From: an uncultured Sphingobacteriales bacterium
GTDB taxonomy: Bacteria; Bacteroidota; Bacteroidia; Chitinophagales; Chitinophagaceae
Assembly: GCA_937871285.1 (NCBI GenBank)
Contig: CALMQS010000128.1
Span: 1 to 52,901, forward strand
Reading direction: 5' to 3'
DNA: 52,901 nucleotides
Every line of letters begins with the position of its first letter. The first letter of the stretch is position 1. This document shows positions 27,813 through 37,587 of the stretch, in pieces. Below the pieces are notes generated by a model. It was given only the letters and a program-made list of their open reading frames with translations, was not told the origin of the DNA and did no database searches. A program made the position numbers and the translations under genes.

Positions 27813-28115
27813 TGACTTCTTAATTTCTTTATTATAAACTTCTTCAATTTATCTTTGAACACATCATTAATGCTTCTAAAATTTGATCAGTTAAAAACTA
27901 CTTAATTGAATATTGCCTGTAACTTCTTTTTCTCATTTTTTATAGTATAAAAATTCCGGATAGGGATAGTATCTACCCGGAATAGGGTTTCCATATATTT
28001 GATCTGATAGTCGTCTGTTATTAGGGAAATGATAACAATTTAATTCGTTAACAATACACCGGGTATTCAGCATAAACGTAAACGACTGCTGCAAATGCCA
28101 ATATTCAGCCAATAA
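27813..28115. other. susD to GH3 intergenic region
   Basis: No annotated gene is called. On the reverse strand the susD reading frame continues past its TAG for 60 sense codons to a TGA near 27936, and the final residues (NNRRLSDQIYGNPIPGRY) look protein-like. The stretch also contains an inverted repeat with T-run. Family comparison says susD ends normally at NPGW, so I treat the extension as non-coding for now. Confidence 0.45.
27949..27983 (-). terminator. Terminator-like hairpin after susD
   Basis: ATTCCGG (27977-27983, reverse strand) pairs with CCGGAAT (27953-27959), a perfect 7-bp stem, followed directly by TTTTTATAC on the reverse strand. An inner partial pair, GGGTAG with CTATCCC, shortens the loop. 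It may lower transcription into GH3 and the sulfatase after the SusC/D genes. Confidence 0.5.
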
Positions 28116-29810
28116 CTACCAACCCGGGTTTTGCGTTAAATTAGGATTTAAATTTAATTCTTCTGCCGGTATCGAGCTTAAATAATCCCGGTTCTCCTTG
28201 AATTGATAGCCATTCGGCAAAAAGTTTTTAAAATAATCAATCAAGCCTTTTTCATCCAGTGGGGGATGGTAGGCCGGGAATTCATTTTGGTCAAAAGGAT
28301 ACCCCTTAGGCCGCTTTCCCTTGAACAACGCATGGGCTGCCCACCGCTTATAATCATCTTCCCTGAAGCCCTCAAGCGCCAGCTCAACCCTTCTTTCTCT
28401 TCTTATTTCATACAATGCGTCGGAAACAGGATATCCATAGTCTGTCCAATTCGGATCCGAACTCTGCGGATGAACAACAAAACCCGGCATGCCGACCCTT
28501 GTACGTAACTGATTCAAAGCGTTAGTGGCAACATTTCCGTTTAATTCATACAACGCTTCGGCATAGTTTAACAAAACCTCTCCATAGCGAAAAAGAATAT
28601 AACCGGTTTCGCTGTTTCCTCCGCCTGTAGAGCCTGCACCCGGAGAATTGGGATTAGAACATTTTTTTAACTGGAACCCGGTTGGGTTAAGCCATGCACC
28701 TACCTGGTCAACCGATGGTTTTCCAAAAAACTGCGTCCTTGCTACCGATACCACATCCCCGGGTGTCCATACGGTAGCATGAAACCTGGGATCAACATCC
28801 TGTGCTATTTTCGTTAAAAAGGCATTTCCTTTGGTCGTTGACGCCAGCTCACTATAATCGTATGGTTGCCCGTTTTTGTCTAGATAATTTGAGATCAAAG
28901 ACCAGGTAACGCCTACTTCGAAAGGTTGGAAGGTGGTCTGGTACTGAACATCATTAGACACCCCATCTTTGATGTTATAAGCCCTGTAAAGCAAAATTTC
29001 ATTTGCGGAAGACATGTTGTCCAGTCCAAACAGCGTATAATAATTGTTATAAATGCCAACCTGATAATTTCCACTCATTAACGTTTCGGCTGCATTAACA
29101 CAAGCCTGGAAATACTTGCCGGCGTTAGCACCCTGGGTCCCAAAAGCTGTTCCCGCATGATATTTTTGCCATGTTCCTTCATAAAGGGCAATCCTGGTTT
29201 TAAAGGCCAGGGCAGCTTCTTTGCTGATCCGGTTATTGCCATATTTTGATCTGAGGGAAAGTACTTCAATGGCATGATCCAGGTCGGCCAATATCGAATC
29301 AACAACCACCGTTCTCGGGTCGCGTTGACGCATTAATTCTTCCCCGGAGGTGGGCAGTAATTCCGTTGAAACCCAAGGTACACCGCCATATTTTTTAACC
29401 AATTCAAAATAGTACCATGCCCGGAAGAAATAAGCTTCCCCCAAAAAGTGTTTATATAATTCAAAATTATCTTTGCATTGCTGATAATTATCCAAAAAAA
29501 TGTTGACTCCCCGGATATTCGACCATTCGCTCGTCCACCGGCCTCCGGTAACTCCTCTCTCACCATTTAATATGGTGTTAGGCGTTCCTTCTATCGCATT
29601 ATCTGCATTTTTGATTGAATAACCATATCCAAATTGCCAAAAACTATGTGAAGGAAATGTGGGATAGAATTGAATAACATAATTTTCAAGATCCTTGGCT
29701 GTTTTCCAATAACTGTCAATGCCAATCTGATCCAAAGGAGGACGATCTAAAAAATCGTTTTTACATGCACAAAATATAAAAAAGAGTATAACTATTTTTA
29801 GTTTTTTCAT
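28116..29810 (-). CDS. SusD/RagB-family surface glycan-binding lipoprotein
   Basis: About 564 residues. The N-terminus MKKLKIVILFFIFCACKNDF is a lipoprotein signal with Cys16 in a C-A-C lipobox. SusD features follow: FLDRPPLDQIG, GEAYFFRAWYYFELVKKYGGVPW, NQLRTRVGMPG and the C-terminal RRERRVELALEGFREDDYKRWAAH block ending in NPNLTQNPGW. It captures glycan at the cell surface for the SusC partner 28 bp upstream. The frame opens at 29831, but the ATG at 29810 begins the signal peptide. Length is normal. An in-frame open stretch continues past its stop. Confidence 0.93.
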   Translation of the reverse strand: MKKLKIVILFFIFCACKNDFLDRPPLDQIGIDSYWKTAKDLENYVIQFYPTFPSHSFWQFGYGYSIKNADNAIEGTPNTILNGERGVTGGRWTSEWSNIRGVNIFLDNYQQCKDNFELYKHFLGEAYFFRAWYYFELVKKYGGVPWVSTELLPTSGEELMRQRDPRTVVVDSILADLDHAIEVLSLRSKYGNNRISKEAALAFKTRIALYEGTWQKYHAGTAFGTQGANAGKYFQACVNAAETLMSGNYQVGIYNNYYTLFGLDNMSSANEILLYRAYNIKDGVSNDVQYQTTFQPFEVGVTWSLISNYLDKNGQPYDYSELASTTKGNAFLTKIAQDVDPRFHATVWTPGDVVSVARTQFFGKPSVDQVGAWLNPTGFQLKKCSNPNSPGAGSTGGGNSETGYILFRYGEVLLNYAEALYELNGNVATNALNQLRTRVGMPGFVVHPQSSDPNWTDYGYPVSDALYEIRRERRVELALEGFREDDYKRWAAHALFKGKRPKGYPFDQNEFPAYHPPLDEKGLIDYFKNFLPNGYQFKENRDYLSSIPAEELNLNPNLTQNPGW

Positions 29811-29838
29811 AACTGTAGTTTTAAAAAGCATTAAACAT

Positions 29839-32800
29839 TTATAATGTAATGTTTATTCCAAAGGAAACCATTTTATCCGTGCGATAAGTAGCTCCCAAGG
29901 TGAAGCTGGTTCCCAGAGCAACAGGGTCTATTGGTTTGATTGCGTTGGTGATTGTTAATAAATTTTCACCTGAGATATACATCCTTACTTTTTGTATCCG
30001 GAGCTTCTTCAGAAGCGACTGCGGCAGATTATAACCCAACTGTACGTTCTGTAACCTGGCATAGGATAAATCCAGTAAATAGCGGGAGGAAGGCTGCCTG
30101 TTTTTATGATTCTGATCGGCCTGTATATACATTTTTGGCCAGAAAGCATCGAGGTTAATATTTGCATCGCCCTCATACAACCCGGTATATTCATCTCCGG
30201 GCTTATCGCGAAAATAATCCAGATGCTCGGTTGTAAGCCCTGTGTGCAACCAGGTATTGATGCCCCAGTAAGCGTAATTCGAAACCGTGGTATTACTGGT
30301 AACAAAATAATCTCTTTTCCCTGTGCCTTTGATCAGAAAAGAAAAGTCAAAGCCTTTATATTCAAATCCTGCGCTTAATCCATATTGATACCTGGGCGTA
30401 TTATTTCCAATTACCGAAATGTCGCCGGGGTTATTGATCGAATTGGTACCGTTGTTTACTTTCCCGTCGCCGTTCGTATCCAGGTATTTCAAATCGCCCG
30501 GATTCCAGGTATTATAAATAAAGGACAGATCCGTGCGGCTTAAATAGCTGTTTACATCCTCTTGTGATCTGAACAGTTCATTGGCTGTATACCCCCATAT
30601 TTCTCCCACTTTTTTACCGGCATACCAATCCGTAACGATCCCGGTAGGATTAAGATAATCCAGTACAACAGATTGCGCATCAGCCATATTAAAGGAAACA
30701 AAATAAGACAGCCCCGATCTTTTGATCTCGCTGTTCCATCTTATAGCACCTTCCCATCCTCTCGTTCTTAATGTTGCATTATTAGATTTGGGTACAGATG
30801 CTCCCAGTATCCCCGGAAGCGGCTCCGAAGGTCCGATCATATTTTTTGTAACACGTTCAAATACATCAAAGTCAAGTTGTAACCTGTTGTTCAGAAATCC
30901 TGTATTCAACCCGATATTTTTTGTGGTGGCGGTTTCCCAGGTCAGGTCAGGGCTTACCAGGCTTGGAGTAGAGGTATAGCCTAACGGCCTTGCAGCGCCG
31001 TAATTAAACAGCCAGTTCAATTGCCCCGATTGCAAGGGGATCAATGCCAGGTCCTGGTAGGAAGCCACCTGTTGATTACCCAGTTGCCCCCATGATCCTC
31101 TCAGCTTAAAGGTGTTCACCACATTCGCCATTCCTTTCCAGAAATCCTCTTTGTTTACATTCCATCCGAGGGAAAAAGACGGGAAAAATCCCCAGCGGTT
31201 CTCCTTTTTAAATCTTGAAGTACCATCATACCTCGCATTGGCTTCGAAAAGGTATTTTTCATTAAAATTATACGTTATCCTTCCAAAATATCCCTGGGTT
31301 GCCCAATGTTCCAGGTTTTCACCGGCTGATAAGCTTCCATTGGCCGTTTCTAAAGAAGGTACTGATTGAACGATTAAATTGGTCTTGGAAGCGGTAAGCT
31401 GGTTAATTTGATTTAGTTCAAACTGTGTTCCTGCCATAAGCAACATGTTGTGTTTACCCACATTGAGATCATAGGAGGTGTAAATATTTGTTGTCCAATA
31501 GGAGAGGTTATGATGGCTTTGTGTAATACTGCTTGGAAGGGAACCGGCAAAAGGGGATAAGCTGCCATCTACTAAATTAGTATAAACAGCCAGTTGTCGG
31601 TCAGACTCAACAATACCTGTAGACTGATACGCAAATTCGCCATAGATCTTCCATCCTTTAGCAGGCCGCAGCTCTGTTGCCAGAATGTGCCAGTTTTCTG
31701 TTGTGGTATGCTCGCTGGTGCCCGCATCCTCTACAAATGGGATTTTTGATTGTATACTATAAGTACCAAAACCGTTATACTTAGCCTGGGTTGGCACCGT
31801 TCTCATCACGTGAAAAAACATATAATTATAAGGCATGCCTACGGGCATACTGGGGAACTCCCTGACACTTTTCATAAAACGGGTTTCGTAACGGATATCC
31901 ATCCAATCTGTGATCGCTGCCTTCACTTTACCAGCTATATTGTATCTTTTGTATGAATCAGTGCCATAGTTGATCACTCCGTTCTGCCCGGTAAAACCCG
32001 ATGAAAAATAGTAAGTAAGTTTATTCGATCCTCCCTTTACGGATAGGTTATGTTGCTGATTCAAACTATTGCCATAATATTCATCATACCAGTCATAATT
32101 TGCATGTGCATCCTGGTTGTTTCCCCATGTACCGTTTGCCAAAGGCATGGACTCGTAATAGGTTGCGCCTGCCGGGTAAAATTGTTTTAAATACTCCCAG
32201 TCCTCATTTTGATATGCGATGATCCGGTCTATAGCCGCATTTGAATAAGTACGTCCGCCGCCATTAACCCCGAATTCATTAATGACCCGTGCAAATGTGT
32301 AAGAATCGAGCATCTTGGGCAGTCTGGCTGTGCTGTTAACCGACATATTACCTGCGTAGGCGATGGATAACTTTTCATTTCTTTTGCCGCTTTTCGTAGT
32401 GATCAGGATCACACCAAACGGCGCCCTGGCACCATAAATAGCCGATGCCGCAGCATCTTTTAGCACTGAAATTGATTCAATATCATTTGGGTTCAGGCGA
32501 TCCATTTCTCCCGGGAACCCGTCAATGACAACATACGGGCTTCCTCCATTTACCGAACCCATTCCCCGGATATTGATTTTCATTGAGGCCCCCGGTTCAA
32601 GACCATTATCTCCCAGTGAAAAATCCAATCCCGGAGACTGCCCCTGTAAAATTTGAGAAACCGTTGGAGATTGCCGGTTCTCTATTTTTTTATTTGAGAT
32701 CACATCTACAGCCCCTGTCAGGTTCACCTTTTTCTGGGTTCCATATCCAACTACCAGTACTTCGTCCAAAGAAGTGCTGGTGCTTGTCAAAGAAATGTCA

Positions 32801-33123
32801 ATCGTTTCCCGGTTATTCACGGGTATATCTAAAGTTTCATAGCCGACGTGAGTAATAACCAGGATCCCGTTCTGAGGTGTCTTTATCGAGAACTGTCCGT
32901 TTTTATCGGTAGATACGCCGATAGCAGTGCCTTTTATCTTTACAGATACGCCGGTTAAAGGTTCGCCTGATGTATTGGCCGTTACCGTTCCGCTGACAGT
33001 AATATCCTGTGCATTTACGGAGACTTTTAAACAAATTAAAAAAGCCAAAAAGAGTATCCGGCGAATAAAAAATTTCCGGGTTGAAAGAATAACAGACGTT
33101 TTGGAATACTTGTCTTTTCCCAT
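29839..33123 (-). CDS. SusC/RagA TonB-linked outer-membrane transporter
   Basis: About 1094 residues. There is a signal region (RILFLAFLICLKVSVNAQ), a carboxypeptidase-like domain (ITVSGTVTANTSGEPLTGVSV), the plug with VLVVGYGTQKKVNLTGAV and ATIYGARAPFGVILITTK-like VLKDAAASAIYGARAP, and a long barrel. Unlike the first SusC in the window it has no STN domain, so it is not controlled by an anti-sigma circuit. It imports oligosaccharides captured by the adjacent SusD. The ATG at 33123 is chosen for the signal peptide; the frame opens at 33159. Neighbouring sulfatases point to a sulfated substrate. Confidence 0.93.
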   Translation of the reverse strand: MGKDKYSKTSVILSTRKFFIRRILFLAFLICLKVSVNAQDITVSGTVTANTSGEPLTGVSVKIKGTAIGVSTDKNGQFSIKTPQNGILVITHVGYETLDIPVNNRETIDISLTSTSTSLDEVLVVGYGTQKKVNLTGAVDVISNKKIENRQSPTVSQILQGQSPGLDFSLGDNGLEPGASMKINIRGMGSVNGGSPYVVIDGFPGEMDRLNPNDIESISVLKDAAASAIYGARAPFGVILITTKSGKRNEKLSIAYAGNMSVNSTARLPKMLDSYTFARVINEFGVNGGGRTYSNAAIDRIIAYQNEDWEYLKQFYPAGATYYESMPLANGTWGNNQDAHANYDWYDEYYGNSLNQQHNLSVKGGSNKLTYYFSSGFTGQNGVINYGTDSYKRYNIAGKVKAAITDWMDIRYETRFMKSVREFPSMPVGMPYNYMFFHVMRTVPTQAKYNGFGTYSIQSKIPFVEDAGTSEHTTTENWHILATELRPAKGWKIYGEFAYQSTGIVESDRQLAVYTNLVDGSLSPFAGSLPSSITQSHHNLSYWTTNIYTSYDLNVGKHNMLLMAGTQFELNQINQLTASKTNLIVQSVPSLETANGSLSAGENLEHWATQGYFGRITYNFNEKYLFEANARYDGTSRFKKENRWGFFPSFSLGWNVNKEDFWKGMANVVNTFKLRGSWGQLGNQQVASYQDLALIPLQSGQLNWLFNYGAARPLGYTSTPSLVSPDLTWETATTKNIGLNTGFLNNRLQLDFDVFERVTKNMIGPSEPLPGILGASVPKSNNATLRTRGWEGAIRWNSEIKRSGLSYFVSFNMADAQSVVLDYLNPTGIVTDWYAGKKVGEIWGYTANELFRSQEDVNSYLSRTDLSFIYNTWNPGDLKYLDTNGDGKVNNGTNSINNPGDISVIGNNTPRYQYGLSAGFEYKGFDFSFLIKGTGKRDYFVTSNTTVSNYAYWGINTWLHTGLTTEHLDYFRDKPGDEYTGLYEGDANINLDAFWPKMYIQADQNHKNRQPSSRYLLDLSYARLQNVQLGYNLPQSLLKKLRIQKVRMYISGENLLTITNAIKPIDPVALGTSFTLGATYRTDKMVSFGINITL

Positions 33124-33560
33124 AATTCTGAAGTTTTGATGAGTAGATTGAATGATCACCTGTGTGGTTTTTGGCTAGAGTGCCTCTATTTACCAGTAAA
33201 TGTACTTTCATAGAAAAATTTAAAAAACGACTGTAAATTCAAATCATGACACTCTGTTTGCATAAAATTGCCTTTGCACTTTTATATAATGGAGATAGAT
33301 GCCTTTCCCTGCTCCGGGACAGGTTGCACGCTTGTTCCCCTGATAACATAATGAAAGTTGACAGCGTCTTTTTTGAGGCGACCATTATGGCTATGATCAC
33401 ATTGAAGGCGGTGTGCTTCAACAAAGGATCAGCTTTGAGATCAACAGATGCTTTGTAGTTTTTTTAAGCAAACAGTGTAAAGGAGTTGCCAGGACAATGC
33501 AGTGTAAAGCTGTGCCAGTTTTATAGGGAGACTGTTTTTCCCGGTGTAACAAGAAACATT
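33124..33560. other. Intergenic region upstream of susC
   Basis: About 440 bp without a gene I can support. Short open frames exist on both strands (33246-33458 forward and 33239-33424 reverse) but they overlap each other and show no known motif. A weak promoter candidate lies on the reverse strand, TAAATTTT at 33215-33222 with TTTG at 33240-33243, spaced 17 bp instead of 19-21; it would place the start of transcription about 90 bp ahead of susC. Confidence 0.4.
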
Positions 33561-34427
33561 TTACTGATCCAGGATGGTTGGAGCACCTTTTAAAAATCCG
33601 ATAGAGATAAGGAATTTGTCTGCTTCCAACACCGTTTTCTTATAATATTTGGTCCATTTAAAATTAAAAAATCCATGTGTTTGCCCCTCATACAAATGCA
33701 AATCACAACGGCTCCCGATTTTCTCCATTACTTTTTTATAGTATTGCACAGTCTCTACCGGTATGGCTTCATCTTTGGTTCCCAGGAACAAAATCGTTGG
33801 AGGAGCGCCCCGCCGCAGGTTATGCAAAGGAGAAAAGTTAAGGTATTCTTCACCTATCCTGTCATATCCATATCCTCCGGGGCCATTATCAATAACAGGA
33901 TTAAAAAGCACCAATGCGTTGGGCCTGGCGGAAATGCTTAAATTATCATTTTTGTCGTTGTACTTTTTGCTGGTAGCGGCTGCTGCTGCCAATTGTCCAC
34001 CGGCGGATCCTCCGGATGCAACAATCCGGTCGGGATCAATGTGAAATCTTTCTGCGTTCGCACGCAGGAACCGTATGGCAGACTTCGCGTCTTCCAGCGA
34101 TTCAAAAGGCGTGGATTTATTCCGGGAGGAAACCCGGTATTCCACCAAAACACTTACCATCCCCCTCTCTGTAAAATATTTTGCGTGCGGCCGGAATTGG
34201 GAAATATCGCCTATGTTCCAACCGCCGCCAAAGAAGAATACAATTGCCGGGTATTTCTCAGGCTGATCACCCTGCCCCGGCTCTGGAGTATAGATCTCCA
34301 TCGACAGAGAAACCGAATCAATCATTTTATACACTATCTTTTCCTGACTGATGCCGCTTTGGGAACAGAAAACAGCACAGATCATTACAGCAGTTACCAG
34401 CCGGCAGTTATCTTTAAGTGTATCCAT
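33561..34427 (-). CDS. Secreted alpha/beta-hydrolase esterase
   Basis: 288 residues with a signal peptide (AVMICAVFCSQSGISQ). The fold is that of the BD-FAE/HSL esterase group: oxyanion strand FFFGGGWNIGD (near 65-75), nucleophile Ser in ASGGSAGGQLAAAA (near 138), acid in GTKDEAIPVE and His in QTHGFFNF. It should cleave acetyl, feruloyl or other ester decorations from polysaccharides in the periplasm or outside, which fits the position between the ceramidase-like gene and susC in the locus. The acyl group cannot be told from the sequence. Confidence 0.82.
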   Translation of the reverse strand: MDTLKDNCRLVTAVMICAVFCSQSGISQEKIVYKMIDSVSLSMEIYTPEPGQGDQPEKYPAIVFFFGGGWNIGDISQFRPHAKYFTERGMVSVLVEYRVSSRNKSTPFESLEDAKSAIRFLRANAERFHIDPDRIVASGGSAGGQLAAAAATSKKYNDKNDNLSISARPNALVLFNPVIDNGPGGYGYDRIGEEYLNFSPLHNLRRGAPPTILFLGTKDEAIPVETVQYYKKVMEKIGSRCDLHLYEGQTHGFFNFKWTKYYKKTVLEADKFLISIGFLKGAPTILDQ

Positions 34428-34489
34428 CCTGAATAAATACTTTTGGAAGTCAGGTTTATGTTGAAATAAGCAAAACTCCGGGAGTTACG

Positions 34490-35872
34490 CTAATCTCTAA
34501 ACAATCCATTCAATAACCTGGCGGCCGTTTCAACAATTTTGTACCCTGCATATGGCTCCAGCCTGCACCATGAAATGGGAGCTCCGGTATAACCGCCTCC
34601 AAGTATACCATAAATAGTGGGGCAATACCCGCCATGCCCGTCTGTAAGCCCGACCACAGCGGTGGTTGAAGCCGGGCTGCGGCGTTTGATATCAAGCCCA
34701 AACTGACAGTATAGTTCGCACGGTTGGGTCACTATTGCCAGTTCTCCTATGCGAATAGCATGTACCGGCAATATCTCAAAGGGGCTGCTGGTATAAAGTT
34801 CCTGCAAACGGATAGCTCCGTATGCCAGGATCGTTTCCATTACGCCAACATTTTCTCCTTTATCAACGCGTGCCAATGTGCTTCGTCCATCAATTAACTG
34901 TTCAACGGATGCTGAACGAAGGGCGACTTTTAAATCATGATAGTCATGCTTTAGCACCGGGTTATCATCATAGGTTACATTTTTGTATAGCTCCATGGTT
35001 TTGCCGACTACCAGTTCGCTGACTCTTTTCAACTTTTCTTCCGGCGTTTCCGGCTGACGGCCAAGCATATTTTCAACGGAAATATCTCCCTGGGCCCCGT
35101 TCAGGAAAAGCACCGGGAGGTCGCTGCTAATCCTGTTGCGGATCATCTTTCTTACTTCTCCCGGAAAATCTGCGGAATATATGCCCGCACCGTAAAAAAT
35201 GGTGGGATGCGTTGTGTTATTATATAAAACAGCTAAGAGTTTGCCTTTCATGTCTGAAGCAAACATGGCTAAATGCTGCGGATCAACCGGTCCTTCCAAC
35301 CCGGCAAAGTCTTTTCTTTTAGTATCACCATGCATGGTATGCGTACCGTCTGCCCAGGTCACCCGGCGGTTGAACCCGATCTGCGCTTCCCCTTTCACCC
35401 ACCCGATCTTTCCCGGCCGTGCAGCTTTCACGGCTTCTGAAGCCAAATCCACCATCCATTTCTGAAGGCGTTCCATATATGCGGTATCTACCGGCATTAT
35501 ATAATTTGTTCTTAGCAGGGATGGACCTCCATGCGTATGTGTGCAGGATATTAATATATTGCGCGGAGCAATGCCGGAAGCAACTCCCATGGCTTCTCTC
35601 AGCCGGGCAACAAAGGAAGATTCAAGCCCCACCAGGTCGCAACTGACTATTAATAACTGGAATGTTCCTTTTGAGAAATACATAGCGTTTGCTTCCAGGT
35701 TATCCCGGATTTGGGTAGCCTTGCGAAGGGTGCCTGCCCCCTGTACATAATTTCCTACTTCATTATTGATTATTTTAGTTGCGGTGCCAATCCTGAACAC
35801 TTCGGTTTGCGCAACCGAAACTGAAAACAGGGAAAAAAGCTGAACCAGGAGTGCAGTACAATATTTATTCAT
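34490..35872 (-). CDS. Neutral/alkaline ceramidase-like secreted hydrolase
   Basis: About 460 residues. After the signal peptide (LLVQLFSLFSVSVAQ) the protein has the neutral ceramidase N-terminal domain: FRIGTATKIINNEVGNYVQG, the SCDLVGLESSF block, the zinc-binding CTHTHGGPSL and a NNTTHPTIFYGA segment with the second His. Full ceramidases are about 700 residues with a C-terminal domain; this protein has only the catalytic N-domain. Many such short proteins occur in glycan loci with unknown function, so it may hydrolyse an amide or ester on a glycan and not ceramide. ATG at 35872 leaves a 25-bp gap to the sulfatase; a longer start at 35920 would overlap it. Confidence 0.8.
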   Translation of the reverse strand: MNKYCTALLVQLFSLFSVSVAQTEVFRIGTATKIINNEVGNYVQGAGTLRKATQIRDNLEANAMYFSKGTFQLLIVSCDLVGLESSFVARLREAMGVASGIAPRNILISCTHTHGGPSLLRTNYIMPVDTAYMERLQKWMVDLASEAVKAARPGKIGWVKGEAQIGFNRRVTWADGTHTMHGDTKRKDFAGLEGPVDPQHLAMFASDMKGKLLAVLYNNTTHPTIFYGAGIYSADFPGEVRKMIRNRISSDLPVLFLNGAQGDISVENMLGRQPETPEEKLKRVSELVVGKTMELYKNVTYDDNPVLKHDYHDLKVALRSASVEQLIDGRSTLARVDKGENVGVMETILAYGAIRLQELYTSSPFEILPVHAIRIGELAIVTQPCELYCQFGLDIKRRSPASTTAVVGLTDGHGGYCPTIYGILGGGYTGAPISWCRLEPYAGYKIVETAARLLNGLFRD

Positions 35873-35897
35873 AATTCTTATTATTTGCATTATTATA

Positions 35898-37376
35898 TTA
35901 TGGGATAAAGAAATTATCACGCGTCTTTATATGTTGGTGTAGTTGCTCCTGAAGTGATTTGATCAGTTTTTTATGCTCGGGTCTGTCGGCTATGTTTACA
36001 TTTTCTTCAGGATCAACGCGGTGGTCATAAAGCATTCGTGCGGAAGGCTGTCCTGTTCCGGGGTTGATCCATTCCGTATATCCATGGGTTGTGGTCAGAA
36101 TGGTTTCCCCGGTTCCGGCCCTGTAAAAGATGGATTCCTTCCAGGGCTGATCAGGATTGTCAAGAAGCGGGGCAAAACTTTTTCCCTGGAGATGTACCGG
36201 TGCACTTAGTCCTGCCAGTTCGCAAAGCGTAGGATAAATGTCCACAAATTCAACTAATGCCCCTGTCTTTAACCCTCCGCTTTTCCAGGGTACTTTTACA
36301 ATTAACGGTGCGTGCGGCCCTTTTTCCAGGTTGCTTTGCTTGGTCCAGAAACCATGCTCTCCAAGGAACCATCCATGATCTCCCCAAAGTATTACGATCG
36401 TGTTTTGCGCCAGTCCGAGCGTTTCCAGTGCATTTAAAACCAACCCGATCTGGGCATCAACATAACTTACACAGGCGTAATATCCATGTATAAGATTAAT
36501 GGCAGTTGTATCGGGCAAAGGACCCGCAGAAGGCATACCAGCAAAAAATCTTAACTCGTTCCAGTTAAGCCGTGCGGCATCCGGAGCATCTCTGGGAAAA
36601 AAATAGTTCGAAGGCAATTGGATATCCTTCTTGTCATACATGTTCCAATATTTCTTTGGAGCATTAAATGGAAGGTGAGGTTTTTTAAATCCTACCGCAA
36701 GAAAAAAAGGCTCCCTGCTATCTTGAAAATGCTGTAACTCTTCAATGGCCCGGCTGGCGATCCTTCCATCTTCATAAGCAATGTCGGGAACGTCGGGGCT
36801 TTCGTAAGCAGGTCCTCTCTGGGGAAGGTTGTTATTGTCGCGAATGCGTTGGTCTTTATACCACTCTTTGTTTCTTTCTTCAAAGGTTCGGATGCCCTCT
36901 TCAGATTGGTAATCCCAATTAGTGGTAGTTTCTGCCGGACGCCAGTTTTTAACCCAGCTCCCTTTTCCATCTTCAAAATTATTATACACCTTGCCCAAAG
37001 AAACCGTTTGATAATTATTGTTTCTAAAATGCATCGGCAGGCTTACAATTCCCGGAACATCCTTATCCTGCGAGCAATTCCAGATAACAAATCTTTTGCT
37101 ACCAGGGTATATACCACTTAACAGGGAAGCCCTGGATGGCCCGCAAACAGGATAATTGGCAAAGGCATTGTTAAAAATAACTCCTGACATTGCCAGACGG
37201 TCAATATTAGGTGATTTTATATGTGCTTTTCCGTAGCAGCCGAGTTCCGGTCTAAGATCATCCACAGCTATAAAAAGAACATTGGGCCGTTCAGGTTTTA
37301 ACAGCTTAACCTGTCCAAAGGCAAAGGAAGTGGATATAGCTATACCTGTCAGGAAAAGTAATTTACTTTTATTCAT
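35898..37376 (-). CDS. Iduronate-2-sulfatase-like Cys-type sulfatase (S1)
   Basis: About 492 residues with signal peptide. The N-terminal NVLFIAVDDLRPELGCYG and SPNIDRLAMSGVIFNNAFANYPVCGPSRASLLSG blocks match iduronate-2-sulfatase, with the C-x-P-S-R signature at Cys78 (formylglycine site) and DDLRP metal residues. ILWGDHGWFLGEHGFW near 330 supplies more metal ligands. It removes sulfate esters from a sugar, likely on a uronic or deoxy sugar; exact position not readable. It is the first periplasmic gene after the aldolase in the locus. The frame opens at 37397; MNKSK at 37376 gives the better signal. The activating formylglycine enzyme is not in the window. Confidence 0.9.
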   Translation of the reverse strand: MNKSKLLFLTGIAISTSFAFGQVKLLKPERPNVLFIAVDDLRPELGCYGKAHIKSPNIDRLAMSGVIFNNAFANYPVCGPSRASLLSGIYPGSKRFVIWNCSQDKDVPGIVSLPMHFRNNNYQTVSLGKVYNNFEDGKGSWVKNWRPAETTTNWDYQSEEGIRTFEERNKEWYKDQRIRDNNNLPQRGPAYESPDVPDIAYEDGRIASRAIEELQHFQDSREPFFLAVGFKKPHLPFNAPKKYWNMYDKKDIQLPSNYFFPRDAPDAARLNWNELRFFAGMPSAGPLPDTTAINLIHGYYACVSYVDAQIGLVLNALETLGLAQNTIVILWGDHGWFLGEHGFWTKQSNLEKGPHAPLIVKVPWKSGGLKTGALVEFVDIYPTLCELAGLSAPVHLQGKSFAPLLDNPDQPWKESIFYRAGTGETILTTTHGYTEWINPGTGQPSARMLYDHRVDPEENVNIADRPEHKKLIKSLQEQLHQHIKTRDNFFIP

Positions 37377-37587
37377 ACTTTCTTTGATTCTGAGCAAAAT
37401 AATCTTTACAATTGGAAACTCAATGCCCGAACATTGAATAAAATTATTGCTATTATTAAGTTTGGAAAACTACTGTATTTCCCATTTGCGACACGCTGTT
37501 TGCATATTTTTGTTCCATAATGGGTATCCGGGATGAAGTAAGGTGTAAGTAACAAAGAACACAAGCATCCATATCCCCCAAAACTGC

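Noticed and set aside
33239..33458. Two short open frames on opposite strands upstream of susC
   Set aside because: They overlap each other, have no known motif and lie in a probable promoter and leader region.
37377..37587. Small open frame between the aldolase and sulfatase genes
   Set aside because: It overlaps the end of the aldolase gene, has no motif and sits in an operon gap with no clear translation start.
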